Shown here in pieces: positions 52,111-61,979 of a stretch of DNA of 64,000 nucleotides (the stretch's first letter is position 1; each line of letters opens with the position of its first letter). This DNA is from Pseudoalteromonas phenolica (GTDB lineage Bacteria > Pseudomonadota > Gammaproteobacteria > Enterobacterales > Alteromonadaceae), in the NCBI RefSeq assembly GCF_005886345.1, contig NZ_PNEC01000032.1:37748-101747 (forward strand), written 5' to 3'. Position numbers and translations under genes: made by a program. The notes under the pieces are model-generated. The model was not told the origin of the DNA and did not search any database. It saw nothing but the letters and a program-made list of their open reading frames with translations.

Positions 52111-53166
52111 TTAATACCCAAATAACTCTGCATACCCCATGCCTTTAAAACCACCATTGGCTTTGACTCTGCCTTCCCAATATTGAATGGAGAGCTTATT
52201 GACTGAGTCTTTAGTGATGGTTTCAATCACGATAGGCTCGATATTCTGCAAAGTAACACGCCACTTACTTGGGTAGCGTTTGTTATCAATACTTATGTGC
52301 TTAAGTTTTTCTAGCAGAATATCTTGTTTGAGAATTTGCTGTGTTTGGCCTTTTTCATCAATATGCGTGCCGCTGCAGTAATCATAGTTCTGCTGTGCAT
52401 CACGAATGCAAAATAGCATCAGACCTGTTTTTTGACTTTTATCAGTGCCACTTACTAGGCTAAACCAGTCCCAACCCATTTGATTTTTGTCGATCAAGCT
52501 TGCTGACCATTCTCGGTCGTACCAAGCATTACCTGTGACTTTATACTCTTTACCTGCAAAGGTGAGGGTGCCAGCGGTTTCTAGAAATGGGTAGCTAAAA
52601 TAGTAAGAGGCATGACCGCTTTGTGTTTTTTGGCTGTAGCCATTGTCACCATGTAGCGTAAGTGGGCTGTTGGTTAGCGAAACATCAATTTCATAGTCGC
52701 CTTGTTTGGCTTTCATTTGCAGGGGTAAAAAGTTGCGAGCTTGACTTTTAAGTGACCAATCATCTAAAAAAGCAGTAAAGGGTTGTGATGTTATTTGCGC
52801 TTGGCCTGCACGGGCATAGCGCTCAAAAGCAACATGTTTTTGTTCATGTTGTAGGGCGAAGTGCGCAAAGTAGAGCTGGTCGTCCCACCAGGTTGATTCG
52901 AATGGCAGCGGGACTTGAGTTCTAAATAGTGTCCACTGTGCACCAAAGGTTTCACCTGTCTCAGCAGTCAAAGTGGCTGTGATGTACCACCACTCAATGC
53001 CTTGCGCTAAATGTGCGCCATGATCTTCTGGAAACTTCACACCACGTTTGGCATCGACAGGTTCGCCGCGCATGGTATGTAAAAGCTGTTTTTCTTGCGG
53101 CTGTGGCGCCTTTTCACACCCCAGCAGCATTAATAAAGTGAATAACAATACATAAACAGATTTCAC
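52111..53166 (-). CDS. AttH/CrtC-like lipoprotein of an ABC export operon
   Basis: 351 residues. Lipobox LLGC (about 13-16), then a two-lipocalin-like AttH/CrtC (hydroxyneurosporene synthase-like) fold with 'HLAQGIEWWYITATLTAE', 'FGAQWTLFRTQVPLPF', 'AHFALQHEQ' and 'NAWYDREWSASLID'. It is encoded 2 bases after the FtsX-like permease gene, which follows the ATPase gene, an arrangement known from att-type operons. The lipoprotein probably carries or modifies a hydrophobic molecule on the periplasmic side. Substrate unknown. Confidence 0.82.
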   Translation of the reverse strand: MKSVYVLLFTLLMLLGCEKAPQPQEKQLLHTMRGEPVDAKRGVKFPEDHGAHLAQGIEWWYITATLTAETGETFGAQWTLFRTQVPLPFESTWWDDQLYFAHFALQHEQKHVAFERYARAGQAQITSQPFTAFLDDWSLKSQARNFLPLQMKAKQGDYEIDVSLTNSPLTLHGDNGYSQKTQSGHASYYFSYPFLETAGTLTFAGKEYKVTGNAWYDREWSASLIDKNQMGWDWFSLVSGTDKSQKTGLMLFCIRDAQQNYDYCSGTHIDEKGQTQQILKQDILLEKLKHISIDNKRYPSKWRVTLQNIEPIVIETITKDSVNKLSIQYWEGRVKANGGFKGMGYAELFGY

Positions 53167-53168
53167 AA

Positions 53169-55559
53169 TTAACCTTCCTTACGATGTAAACTGGCAGTGA
53201 GCCGTTTCACTGGTAGATAAGCGCATATCACAGCAGATAACAGCAAGAATAAACAGGTGCTGATCAAAGCTGGTATATCTAGATAGAAATGTATGGTCCA
53301 GCCAAAGGCAATAGGCATAACATATTTCAGCAATGCCAAACCCAAAGCTAACCCTAGCGGAATGGCAAACAAGCATGTAAAACCGACTAACGCAATGGTT
53401 TGTATGAGTTTTAGCTTATGTAAATGAGTGGGATCGACCCCTAGACTGTTAAGCACTGCCAGTTGTTTAGCGTGTTGGGCACTGAGACTTAATAAGCTAA
53501 TACATAAACTGATCAGTGCGATGGCGAGAATAAATCCATTGAGTACTTTCGTGACTTTGAAGGTGTCGTTAAACAGTTTGTTTGCGATTTCTTTAAAGCG
53601 TTTATTTTCTGAAATGGCGGCGCTATCTATCCCATAGTTATTAATAAGCTTTTCAGTAATTTGAGAAGTTGATACTTGTCTGTTCAAGGTCAAAGATAAG
53701 CCATATACTTGCCAATGTAATGGGCTTTGCTTGATATTATCTTCAAGGGTAATGAGACCCAATGCGGTGTTGCCATAGTCATAAGCAAACGCCGAAATAC
53801 GACACAAGAAGCTGTACTGGTTTTGCTTGAACAACACCGTATCATCAAGTTGAATACCGTGTTTTATAAGTGCTTGTTCATTGGCTATGCAGCCATTATT
53901 AGTAAAGTGCGCCGCACTGATAGGCTCACCTGTAGTTAAGTTGATATGTGAGAAAGCATCAGCGCTATTCCCAAAGCTTGCAAGTTTTGCAGGCATAGCA
54001 TTGATGTAACCATTAGACGCCATATAAATGCCAACACGCTGAATGTCAGCATCGCCATTCAAATTCGCTCTCAGTTCTGGTTGGTATTTATCAGCATGAA
54101 TATACATGTCGGCACTGAGTTGTTTTTCAAGGTGTGCATTGAGAGTGTTACTGAAGCTCTTCACCATAATTTGCATACCAATAGCGCTACCAAGCGCAAC
54201 TAAAATAGCCACGATGGCAATGCGTAATTCAGTTAATTGAGATTTACTGTCGGCGTAAAGCCATTGCCAAAGAGGCTGCTTGAATGGGTTTTTGAAACTT
54301 AATAAACCTTGTAAGCAAGTTGGCGTGAGCTGCACAAACAAGGCCAAGATGAAAAAGCACAACAACAGTGCTTCAAATTCAGTGCTGGCATTTAAATACA
54401 AGTAACTCAGTGCGGCAAGAATACCGAGCAGCGATAGCGTGAAAAGCGTATTGCCTTTTCCTTGCAACCTCTTTTTCTGGGTGACAACCATAAGTGCTAA
54501 AGTCGCTAAGTTGACGATAAACCCTAGTGCTAAAGTTTGCCATTGCCAACTGATGGTAAGTGCTTTATCTAACTGATATAAGCCCATCAAGGTACGGTTT
54601 ATATCGAGTACAAGTGCATTGGCAATTAAAAAGCCTGCCACGCTACCAAGTAGTGCAGTGATAAAGCTCATGAGGGTAAACTCTATGACAATGGCCGTCG
54701 TAATCGCCTGTTTTGAGCACCCCAACAGGTTAAATTGAGTGAGCAGTTTTTTGCGCCCAGCAATAGAAAGCTTAATGGCGTTGAAGCTTAAAAACGCAGC
54801 GACAATATAACCAAGTAGCGCCAGTGCTGCGAGGTTAAAAAAGAAAGCTTCAGAAAGCGCATCAAAGTCTTGCTCTTGTGAGGCAACTAATCTGGCTTCA
54901 TGGTCTAAAATGGCTTCAACCTGCGAAACTTGCTCAGATGATAAGCCTGTAAATTCGATAAAACTGAGTTTACCTTGTGCGTTGAGTAACATGTCTGCAT
55001 AAGCAATATCGGTGAGCGACCAAACACCTATGTCATCAACTAATATAAATTTTGGCGTATGCGGATTGTTTTGCAGCGCAAGCGTATTGTCGTCTTTATG
55101 TAGTTGATAGCTTTGTGCTCGATTGGTGTCAATCATAATGGCATCAAATGCAAAGCCAGTATTCTCTTTCTCTTCAGTTTGAGTAGAGAATTCGGGAATA
55201 GACTGAGTCATCCAAAGGAGACTGTTTATGCCCTGAACGTACAGAGTTTTACCTGATTTGAGTGTTAGCTTACCCCGTAATACAGGTTGCGCCTTGGTGA
55301 AACCATGTTCGCGTAACTTCAGCCATAGCTTGCCATCGAGATAGTCTTGCCCTATGGGAGGTTTGACAATGTGACTGACCGCAGAGTCTATGAGGGCTGA
55401 TGATTTACTGTGGCGATTTTTTGCTTCTTGGTTAAGTCCGGCAATGGCGGTGAGTAGGGCACTGCCTAAACTCAGCCCCACGATAAAGAGCAACAATAGC
55501 CAAGGGTGACGCCTAAAATAAGCAATGTGCGTCGTTAATATGAGTTTAATTTCAGCCAT
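53169..55559 (-). CDS. FtsX-like (MacB/LolC-type) ABC permease
   Basis: 796 residues. An N-terminal helix (about 18-40), a large periplasmic domain (40-240), three helices (about 240-370), further helices and a second periplasmic domain, then three C-terminal helices (about 685-790) with the FtsX pattern 'NGFILAIALISLCISLLSL'. Duplicated FtsX layout as in permeases that move lipids or lipoproteins. Abuts its neighbours on both sides (3 and 2 bases), so it is part of a three-gene operon. Confidence 0.87.
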   Translation of the reverse strand: MAEIKLILTTHIAYFRRHPWLLLLFIVGLSLGSALLTAIAGLNQEAKNRHSKSSALIDSAVSHIVKPPIGQDYLDGKLWLKLREHGFTKAQPVLRGKLTLKSGKTLYVQGINSLLWMTQSIPEFSTQTEEKENTGFAFDAIMIDTNRAQSYQLHKDDNTLALQNNPHTPKFILVDDIGVWSLTDIAYADMLLNAQGKLSFIEFTGLSSEQVSQVEAILDHEARLVASQEQDFDALSEAFFFNLAALALLGYIVAAFLSFNAIKLSIAGRKKLLTQFNLLGCSKQAITTAIVIEFTLMSFITALLGSVAGFLIANALVLDINRTLMGLYQLDKALTISWQWQTLALGFIVNLATLALMVVTQKKRLQGKGNTLFTLSLLGILAALSYLYLNASTEFEALLLCFFILALFVQLTPTCLQGLLSFKNPFKQPLWQWLYADSKSQLTELRIAIVAILVALGSAIGMQIMVKSFSNTLNAHLEKQLSADMYIHADKYQPELRANLNGDADIQRVGIYMASNGYINAMPAKLASFGNSADAFSHINLTTGEPISAAHFTNNGCIANEQALIKHGIQLDDTVLFKQNQYSFLCRISAFAYDYGNTALGLITLEDNIKQSPLHWQVYGLSLTLNRQVSTSQITEKLINNYGIDSAAISENKRFKEIANKLFNDTFKVTKVLNGFILAIALISLCISLLSLSAQHAKQLAVLNSLGVDPTHLHKLKLIQTIALVGFTCLFAIPLGLALGLALLKYVMPIAFGWTIHFYLDIPALISTCLFLLLSAVICAYLPVKRLTASLHRKEG

Positions 55560-55562
55560 GAT

Positions 55563-56219
55563 CTACTCGTTGAATTGCCCATTAGCGAGTACTTTCACCG
55601 TATCAAAATACTGTGTCAGTTGCTGCGAGTGAGTGACCATAACTAAATTAATTTGTCTTTCTTTACATAAACTTGTGAGCATTTCAACCACTTGGTGTGA
55701 GCGAGCTTGATCTAAGTTGCCGGTAGGTTCATCAGCAAGTATAAGCTTAGGCTGGTTTAATAAGGCTCTGGCTATACCGACACGTTGTTGCTCACCACCA
55801 GACAATTGGTGAGGTAACTTATTCAATTTGCCATTTAAACCAAGTTGCTCAATCAGAAGGTCAAATTCTTTGGCATCTTGATTAGGGTAGTTGAGCTTGT
55901 GCTGAAATAAGATGTTTTGTTTAACAGTCAGGCAATCGAGCAGTTGGTAATGCTGGAATATAAGGCCTATTTTTCGACGATAATGTGCAAGTTTTTTGTC
56001 GTTATATGCAGATATAACCTCGCCATTAATACTGATTTGGCCACTATCGGGTGTGAGCAACCCAGCGAGTAGGTGTAATAAGGTGGTTTTTCCTGAACCA
56101 CTGTCACCCAGTAGTGCCACTTGCTCTTGTGCACTGACTTCAAAACTAAAGCCATCAAATAGGGTTTGTACTTGGTCGCCATCAGCGCGAGAAAAGCATA
56201 GTTCAGTTACGCTTATCAC
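55563..56219 (-). CDS. LolD/MacB-like ABC ATPase
   Basis: 218 residues. Walker A '[17 protein letters not shown]', Q-loop '[12 protein letters not shown]', signature '[17 protein letters not shown]', Walker B '[13 protein letters not shown]' and H-loop 'MVTHSQQL'. Length and motifs put it in the LolD/MacB group that pairs with FtsX-type permeases. First gene of the operon with the permease and AttH-like lipoprotein; 112 bases separate it from the VOC gene upstream. Confidence 0.92.
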   Translation of the reverse strand: MISVTELCFSRADGDQVQTLFDGFSFEVSAQEQVALLGDSGSGKTTLLHLLAGLLTPDSGQISINGEVISAYNDKKLAHYRRKIGLIFQHYQLLDCLTVKQNILFQHKLNYPNQDAKEFDLLIEQLGLNGKLNKLPHQLSGGEQQRVGIARALLNQPKLILADEPTGNLDQARSHQVVEMLTSLCKERQINLVMVTHSQQLTQYFDTVKVLANGQFNE

Positions 56220-56331
56220 TGTAATTCCTTGTTGCTCAGTGGTTTTGCTTAGTTTACAAAACGCGCATAGGTAAGATAAAGCAAAACTTGCAACAAGGTG
56301 TGTCAGATATTTAGCCAGTTCATTAAATGGT

Positions 56332-56682
56332 TTAACGCAAATTAAACTCGGTTACATGCCACAACTCTCCAGAAGGTCCCCATAAATAAACAACTTTGCC
56401 CCACGGCTCAGTTTTAATTTGGGTGAATTTGATATCGAATCCTTGAATTGAAGAGATATGCTCATAAGCCTCATCAATGTCATGTACCGAAAGTTGCATC
56501 ATTAAATTAGTTGCTAGCTCTTGGTTGTAAAAGCGGCTCAAGAAAAAGTAACAATCGCCTTTTTCATAAAGGGTTAAATCTTCTGAAGCATCACTGCCGT
56601 TAAACCCAAGCGCGGTATAAAACGCTTTCGATATTGTAAAATCTTTTGCTGGTATAAAGACGCGGATATCATCAACTCTCAT
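56332..56682 (-). CDS. VOC-superfamily (glyoxalase-like) protein
   Basis: 116 residues, a single vicinal oxygen chelate domain: 'VFIPAKDFTISKAFYTALGF' at the start and 'PWGKVVYLWGPSGELWHVTEF' at the end (Glu metal-ligand region). These proteins use a metal for lyase, dioxygenase or resistance chemistry; which one cannot be told. Monocistronic. Confidence 0.75.
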   Translation of the reverse strand: MRVDDIRVFIPAKDFTISKAFYTALGFNGSDASEDLTLYEKGDCYFFLSRFYNQELATNLMMQLSVHDIDEAYEHISSIQGFDIKFTQIKTEPWGKVVYLWGPSGELWHVTEFNLR

Positions 56683-56819
56683 TTTTCATTCCTTTTTAAG
56701 ACTCATCATGTTTGGTAGTTGCAGTGAAGCATTAAATGAATGATAAACAGTATAATGACCCGAATCAAAATACTCGGGTCAGTTTTGTATGTTGGAAAAA
56801 GGTTAAATCAAAAAAGCAC

Positions 56820-57659
56820 TTATACAATATCGCCAAAGCGGCCCATTTGATAATCGCGAACTGCTTGATGAAGCTCTTCTTGGGTGTTCATCACAAAAGG
56901 CCCCATGTGGGCGATTTTCTCTCGAATAGGCTCGCCGACTAACACTAAAACACCTAACCCCCTTTCACCTGCTTTTAAAGTTAGTGGTGCGTTAGGTTCA
57001 ACCTCAAACTGATAGGTTTCGACATATTCAGTGTCAGCAATAGAGCCAGAATGAATATAAACAAGTGCTTTGCTGTGTGCAGAGATGTCTAAAGTTGTTT
57101 CAGTGTTTGCTGGCAATATTACATCGGCAATAGCGCCATTACCGGCTAATTCATCAATTGAAGATATCGCGGTTTGTTGCTCTAGTTGCCAACTTCCAGC
57201 CAGTGCTCTTAGCTCTATACCTGCGTCATTTTGTAACACTGGGACTTTTTGCTCCGTGGTATCTTTATAACGAGGCGGACGCATTTTGTCTTTTGCAGGC
57301 ATATTTAACCAAATCTGAAAGCCGTGCATGCCGTGCTCTGCATCAGCGAGTGGCATTTCAGAGTGTATTACGCCACGGCCAGTGCTCATCCATTGAACGT
57401 CACCTGCGCGTATGGCTTTTTTATTACCCATTTGATCTTGGTGCTCAAAGCCACCTTTACGAATATAAGTAAAGGTTTCAATGCCACGATGAGGGTGAGC
57501 AGGAAAGCCGGCCATAAAATCACTTTTGTTGTCTGATTTTAGTTCATCGATCATCAAAAAGGGGTCAAGGCTTCTACCGTCAAACCCCGCAATACGGCTA
57601 ATGTTGACGCCAGCACCATCTTGGGTGGCGTGTGCTTTGTTGGTACGAATAATTTTCAT
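56820..57659 (-). CDS. Pirin-family protein
   Basis: 279 residues, a two-cupin pirin. The N-terminal cupin metal site is in 'GFPAHPHRGIETFTYIRKGG' and 'GVIHSEMPLAD'; the C-terminal pirin domain starts near 'AGIELRALAGSW' and ends 'PFVMNTQEELHQAVRDYQMGRFG'. Bacterial pirins are metal-binding cupins, some with quercetinase activity. Stands alone. Full length with no odd features. Confidence 0.9.
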   Translation of the reverse strand: MKIIRTNKAHATQDGAGVNISRIAGFDGRSLDPFLMIDELKSDNKSDFMAGFPAHPHRGIETFTYIRKGGFEHQDQMGNKKAIRAGDVQWMSTGRGVIHSEMPLADAEHGMHGFQIWLNMPAKDKMRPPRYKDTTEQKVPVLQNDAGIELRALAGSWQLEQQTAISSIDELAGNGAIADVILPANTETTLDISAHSKALVYIHSGSIADTEYVETYQFEVEPNAPLTLKAGERGLGVLVLVGEPIREKIAHMGPFVMNTQEELHQAVRDYQMGRFGDIV

Positions 57660-57846
57660 GCTGCTTAATCTCTAGCTGTTTGATGAGATAAATTTAGCAA
57701 GTTTAGTTGAGGTAAATAAGCGTAGGAAATTGATAGATATATTCAAATTATTTGAAGAGTTTATTTCAAAAGAGATTTCCTAGCTTGATTGAGTATAACC
57801 AAGCTAGGGGATAAGCAATATTGTTAAATCAAAACATAGAAAATGA

Positions 57847-59637
57847 CTAATCTAATTTACCTGAATGTTCAAATTGTAACTCACAAAGTCTTTGATATAA
57901 CTTTGATTCTTTGAGTAGTGTTTGATGATTGCCTTGCGCAACAATTTGTCCTTTATCCATTACCACTATAGTGTCGGCATGCATTACAGTTGCTAGGCGA
58001 TGGGCAATGATTAGCGTCGTTCTATCTTGCATTAGCTCATTTAAAGCAGCTTGAACATGAAATTCACTTTCTGCATCAAGGGCGCTGGTGGCTTCATCAA
58101 GCAATAAAATTGATGGGTCTTTTAAAATAGCTCGAGCAATCGCGATACGTTGTTTTTGTCCTCCTGATAAGCGAACGCCTTGCTCGCCTAAAAAGCTGCC
58201 ATAGCCTTCGGGTAAACTGGTAATAAAGTCATGTGCATGGGCACGTTTTGCGGCTTCTATAACTTGCTCGTCAGTTGCGTCCGGGTTGCCGTAGCGTATG
58301 TTGTGCCATACATCTGAGCTAAATAGCACGGGGTTTTGCGGCACCATGCCCATTGTGTGTCTAAGAGAATCTAAAGTCAGAGAATCAATAGATTGCTCGC
58401 CTATACAAATGTTTCCGGTTTGCGGGTCGTAAAAGCGCTGTAATAACTCAAATAGGGTGGTTTTGCCTGCGCCTGATGGGCCAACAATAGCAACAATTTT
58501 GCCTTTTTCGATTGTCAGGCTCACTTTATCTAGCGCCGCAACTTCAGGTCTAGAAGGGTAATTAAAGGTGACATTATCAAACTTTAAATGGGCGTCTTGA
58601 TGCCAAGTAAGCAAGGAGGCATTATCTTTGTTGGTAATATCACTTTTGACATTCAATAAATCTAATAATCGGGTTGCAGCACCGGCTGCACGTTGAAGCT
58701 CACCATATACTTCAGAGACAGTTGCTACACTCGAGGCAACAATCACTGCATAAAATACGAAGGCAGCCAGTTCACCGCCTGACATATGCCCTGCGATCAC
58801 ATCCATACCACCAACCCAAAGCATCACGGTAATGGCGCTAAATGTTAGGCCAATTACTGCTGCAATTAATATTGCTCGCTGTGTAATACGGTGTTTTGCT
58901 ACTGTGAACGCTTTTTCTACTTCTCCAGCAAATGCGGTTTTTTCTTTTGTTTCATGGGTGTAACTTTGTACCACTTTTATGTTCTGAATAATTTCACCAG
59001 CATAAGTACTTATATCCGCAATAGCACTTTGGCTGTTCTCAGAAAGCTTACGCACTTTTTTACCGAAGAAGAAAAGGGGAAGGAGGGTCAAAGGTACGCA
59101 GAGCATCACCAATAAAGTCAGCTTAAAGTTCAGAATGAATAACATGACTAAGCCGCCAAACATCATTAATGTACTGCGCAGCGCCATTGAGAATGAAGAA
59201 CCAACTATGGATTGTAAAAGTGTTGTGTCCGTGGTTAAGCGTGACATCAACTCGCCACTGCGATTTTCTTCAAAGTAACTCGGATGAAGGTGGATAATTT
59301 TATTAAACACGGCTTTACGTATATCATTACAGACTCGTTCACCAATCCAGCTCATTAAATAAAATCGAGTAAATGTACCGCCTGCAAATAAAACAATCAG
59401 TGCAATCATGACAAAAACCGCATTGGTGAGCTGTTCTACAGAGCCTGCAATAAATCCATGGTCGATGACATATTTCACCCCTTGGCCTAATAAAAGGTTT
59501 AAGCCAGAAGTAAATAGCAGTACTAACAATGCTGAAAGTGCAACTAGTTTGTAAGGTTTTATAAAACCAAAAATAGGTATCAGACTCTTAAAAGCAGACT
59601 GCTGTTTTTTGTCTTTATCGCTCAACTGAGCCTCCAA
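57847..59637 (-). CDS. MsbA-like ABC exporter (TM-ATPase half transporter)
   Basis: 596 residues: an N-terminal six-helix ABC transmembrane domain (about 20-325) and a C-terminal ATPase (about 350-590). Walker A 'IVGPSGAGKTTLFEL', signature 'VRLSGGQKQRIAIARAIL', Walker B 'SILLLDEATSALD' and H-loop 'LIIAHRLATV'. Works as a homodimer exporting a lipid-like or drug-like substrate. It is related to but distinct from MsbA (no kinase LpxK gene adjacent). Monocistronic on the minus strand. Confidence 0.9.
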   Translation of the reverse strand: MEAQLSDKDKKQQSAFKSLIPIFGFIKPYKLVALSALLVLLFTSGLNLLLGQGVKYVIDHGFIAGSVEQLTNAVFVMIALIVLFAGGTFTRFYLMSWIGERVCNDIRKAVFNKIIHLHPSYFEENRSGELMSRLTTDTTLLQSIVGSSFSMALRSTLMMFGGLVMLFILNFKLTLLVMLCVPLTLLPLFFFGKKVRKLSENSQSAIADISTYAGEIIQNIKVVQSYTHETKEKTAFAGEVEKAFTVAKHRITQRAILIAAVIGLTFSAITVMLWVGGMDVIAGHMSGGELAAFVFYAVIVASSVATVSEVYGELQRAAGAATRLLDLLNVKSDITNKDNASLLTWHQDAHLKFDNVTFNYPSRPEVAALDKVSLTIEKGKIVAIVGPSGAGKTTLFELLQRFYDPQTGNICIGEQSIDSLTLDSLRHTMGMVPQNPVLFSSDVWHNIRYGNPDATDEQVIEAAKRAHAHDFITSLPEGYGSFLGEQGVRLSGGQKQRIAIARAILKDPSILLLDEATSALDAESEFHVQAALNELMQDRTTLIIAHRLATVMHADTIVVMDKGQIVAQGNHQTLLKESKLYQRLCELQFEHSGKLD

Positions 59638-59822
59638 GTTTCTAGGTTGACTGAATATGTGTCAGAAGAAGCCAAAGTGTGCCTTTAATTTGCTGAACTA
59701 TAAAGATAATTGAATAAAAAGAGTCGAATGTTTTGTAACAAAAAGTCATTTGAGGTTAAGGCAGTTTCGATTAGAATGCCGCCTCTTATGACAATGTTTT
59801 CAATGGAATCTAAAGGAATACC

Positions 59823-60605
59823 ATGAAAAAGCTTCTTTCTGTTGCTGTAATTGCAGCACTTTCTTCATTTTCTTCTGTAGCCGATGAGTCTAAACAGCTA
59901 TTTAATCAGGTAGGTTTTGCTGATTTTCCTGACGGAGATAATGCTTATATAATCTCTAGCCATTACTTTTTTGCGCCGCAACAACATTCAGGTGTGTGGG
60001 ATGATTTTGGTTATTTAAATACTGATACCAATATTCAAGCGACTTACTTGAAGTATGATGATGTGAAAGATCTTGCGGTATCTGGTGAATGGTTCGCGAC
60101 TAAAGAGTGGTTTGTATTGGCTGGTACTGAAGATATCGGTCATATTAGTGATGATGCTGAAATTGGTTTTGGCTATTTATTTGCTGATAAATTAAAGTTG
60201 AGCATTCGATATCAAGACCGCGAAAATGCTAATGACCAAACCATGTTGAAAGCAGAGTATAATCACCAAATTAATGAAAATGATTATTTTGGTGTAACGC
60301 TTGATACTGAGTCAGACTTTGATACATGGACACTTTCGGGTCGTTATTTTAAGAAGCTTTCTGGTGATCAGTTCATTAGCTTAGATCTAGAGCACGAAAA
60401 AGATTATTATTTTAATGATGACTATACGTCAGCGGTCATAAATTATTACATGAATCGCAACCTATCAGTTGGCTTAGGCTCTTTTGATTCTGATTTAGGT
60501 ATTAAAGCGAAATACTTCTTTAATGATAAGTTTCATCTAGGCGGCAGCATAATCGACTTTGATGGTGGTGAAGTCTATCAGCTCACTTTCACAGCACAGT
60601 ATTAA
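59823..60605 (+). CDS. Small outer-membrane beta-barrel (putative porin)
   Basis: 260 residues. Signal peptide about 1-20 (MKKLLSVAVIAALSSFSSVA). The mature part alternates short strands and Asp/Asn-rich turns, and ends in '...YQLTFTAQY', an aromatic C-terminus as required for outer-membrane barrel assembly. It resembles small putative porins of marine gammaproteobacteria. AAAGGAAT precedes the ATG. Substrate unknown. Terminator 60653-60689. Confidence 0.8.
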   Translation: MKKLLSVAVIAALSSFSSVADESKQLFNQVGFADFPDGDNAYIISSHYFFAPQQHSGVWDDFGYLNTDTNIQATYLKYDDVKDLAVSGEWFATKEWFVLAGTEDIGHISDDAEIGFGYLFADKLKLSIRYQDRENANDQTMLKAEYNHQINENDYFGVTLDTESDFDTWTLSGRYFKKLSGDQFISLDLEHEKDYYFNDDYTSAVINYYMNRNLSVGLGSFDSDLGIKAKYFFNDKFHLGGSIIDFDGGEVYQLTFTAQY

Positions 60606-60928
60606 GTGCGATGAAGCTTAACCGTTTGAGGTTAATATTTATAAAACGACAGAAAAACCATATAGCTAAACTGGCTCTATGGTTTTTTTGTGAGCAGTGA
60701 GCTAAAAGTGAATTTCAAACTTCCACTCTGGTGGTGTTTCGTCATCTCCGCGATAAAGGTAATATCTTGATGACTTATAGATATTTGTTGATTTAGTTCA
60801 CCCTGATTTATGGGGTGCGAATTGTTCAAATCAAAAAGCATGCTTAATTTCTATCACTATTTTTAATCAGCAAAGCAATTTGCAAGTCATATCTGGCTTA
60901 GGCAGAGGCTTTGAACTTAAACCACAAA
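60606..60928. other. Intergenic region between porin and LysR genes
   Basis: 323 bases. It contains the porin terminator near its left end and the 3' side of the minus-strand LysR gene. No ORF or RNA was seen in 60690-60928. Confidence 0.45.
60653..60689 (+). terminator. Intrinsic terminator of the porin gene
   Basis: AAAAACCATA ... TATGGTTTTT with an inner TAGC/GGCT pairing, followed by further T, about 50 bases after the stop. Confidence 0.8.
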
Positions 60929-61885
60929 TTATAGATGTTCAAAATGACGAACGATAAGGCCTTCTAATTCTCCTCGCCACGGTTCTCCTAAAACTTGCTC
61001 TACAGATGTTTGACAAAAGCTTAAAAACTTCAATGCTGTTTTGGGCATATATCGGTCGTTACGTGCAATAAAATACCAATGATTCACCAAAGGTAATCCT
61101 TCAACAGATAAAACGGTTAGGTTGGAGTTATGCAAATCTAATACATGCTGCGACAACATACCAATGCCCATTCCTGCTGAAATACCAACTTTTATTGCCT
61201 CATTACTTGATAGTTGCTGCATGTGCGAAGGAGTTGCGCCTTGGTTTTGCAAAAAGCTATCAAACATCATTCGTGTCGCTGAGCCTTGCTCTCTCAGCAG
61301 AAAACGGTTCTCGAGTAATTCTCTGATATCGATGCGTTCATTATGAGCAAGAGGATGTGCGCTATTGGCAACCATCACTAAGGGGTTCACCAGAAAAGGT
61401 TCAGCAATTGCATGCTCTAATGAGGGGGGATGACTGAATACATACAAGTCGTCTAAGCCCTGTTCGAAACGTTGTAGAACCTGCTCACGGTTACCTATTT
61501 CAAGCGTTATTTCTATTCCTGGAAACCTGATCTGAAAAGGGCCTATTAGCTTAGGCAGTATATATTGTGCGGTGTTTACCATCGCAATCTTTAGGTGACC
61601 AGATTGGCCTGCATCTATATCGTCTAGCTGCGAGGTAAATTCATCTAAACATGCGAAAATCTTCTGGCAAGATAAGTACAGAGCATTTCCGGCTTCAGTT
61701 AAGACAAATCTCTGTTGTTGAAAAGAATATAATCTATGACCTACTGTTTCTTGCAGTTTTTTAAGCTGAATAGATACAGTGGGTTGGGTTAGATGAAGTT
61801 GCCTTGCAGTTTCGCTGATAGAGCCGGTTTGAACTAATGTGATATAGACCCTTAACAAGCGAAATGTCAGATAGCGTTCAATCAT
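60929..61885 (-). CDS. LysR-family transcriptional regulator divergent from bicarbonate permease
   Basis: 318 residues. HTH (about 8-65) 'VYITLVQTGSISETARQLHLTQPTVSIQLKKL' followed by a LysR substrate-binding domain (about 95-305). The HTH wording and divergent position resemble CbbR-like regulators that control carbon-uptake genes. It lies 94 bases from the SbtA-like gene on the other strand, the classic layout in which the LysR protein controls both promoters. Effector not evident. Confidence 0.9.
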   Translation of the reverse strand: MIERYLTFRLLRVYITLVQTGSISETARQLHLTQPTVSIQLKKLQETVGHRLYSFQQQRFVLTEAGNALYLSCQKIFACLDEFTSQLDDIDAGQSGHLKIAMVNTAQYILPKLIGPFQIRFPGIEITLEIGNREQVLQRFEQGLDDLYVFSHPPSLEHAIAEPFLVNPLVMVANSAHPLAHNERIDIRELLENRFLLREQGSATRMMFDSFLQNQGATPSHMQQLSSNEAIKVGISAGMGIGMLSQHVLDLHNSNLTVLSVEGLPLVNHWYFIARNDRYMPKTALKFLSFCQTSVEQVLGEPWRGELEGLIVRHFEHL

Positions 61886-61907
61886 ATTTATTATTATCTA
61901 TATATGT

Positions 61908-61926
61908 ATTATTAAACTTTAATTAT
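61908..61926. promoter_or_regulatory. Near-palindrome in the LysR/permease intergenic region
   Basis: ATTATTAAA-C-TTTAATTAT, eight of nine positions symmetric, in the 94-bp AT-rich gap between the divergent genes. It is a plausible LysR operator, but AT richness makes chance symmetry likely. Confidence 0.3.
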
Positions 61927-61979
61927 TATCAATATAAATAGTCTTTTACAATGCTTCGCAGCAATTTAGAGGAGTATTT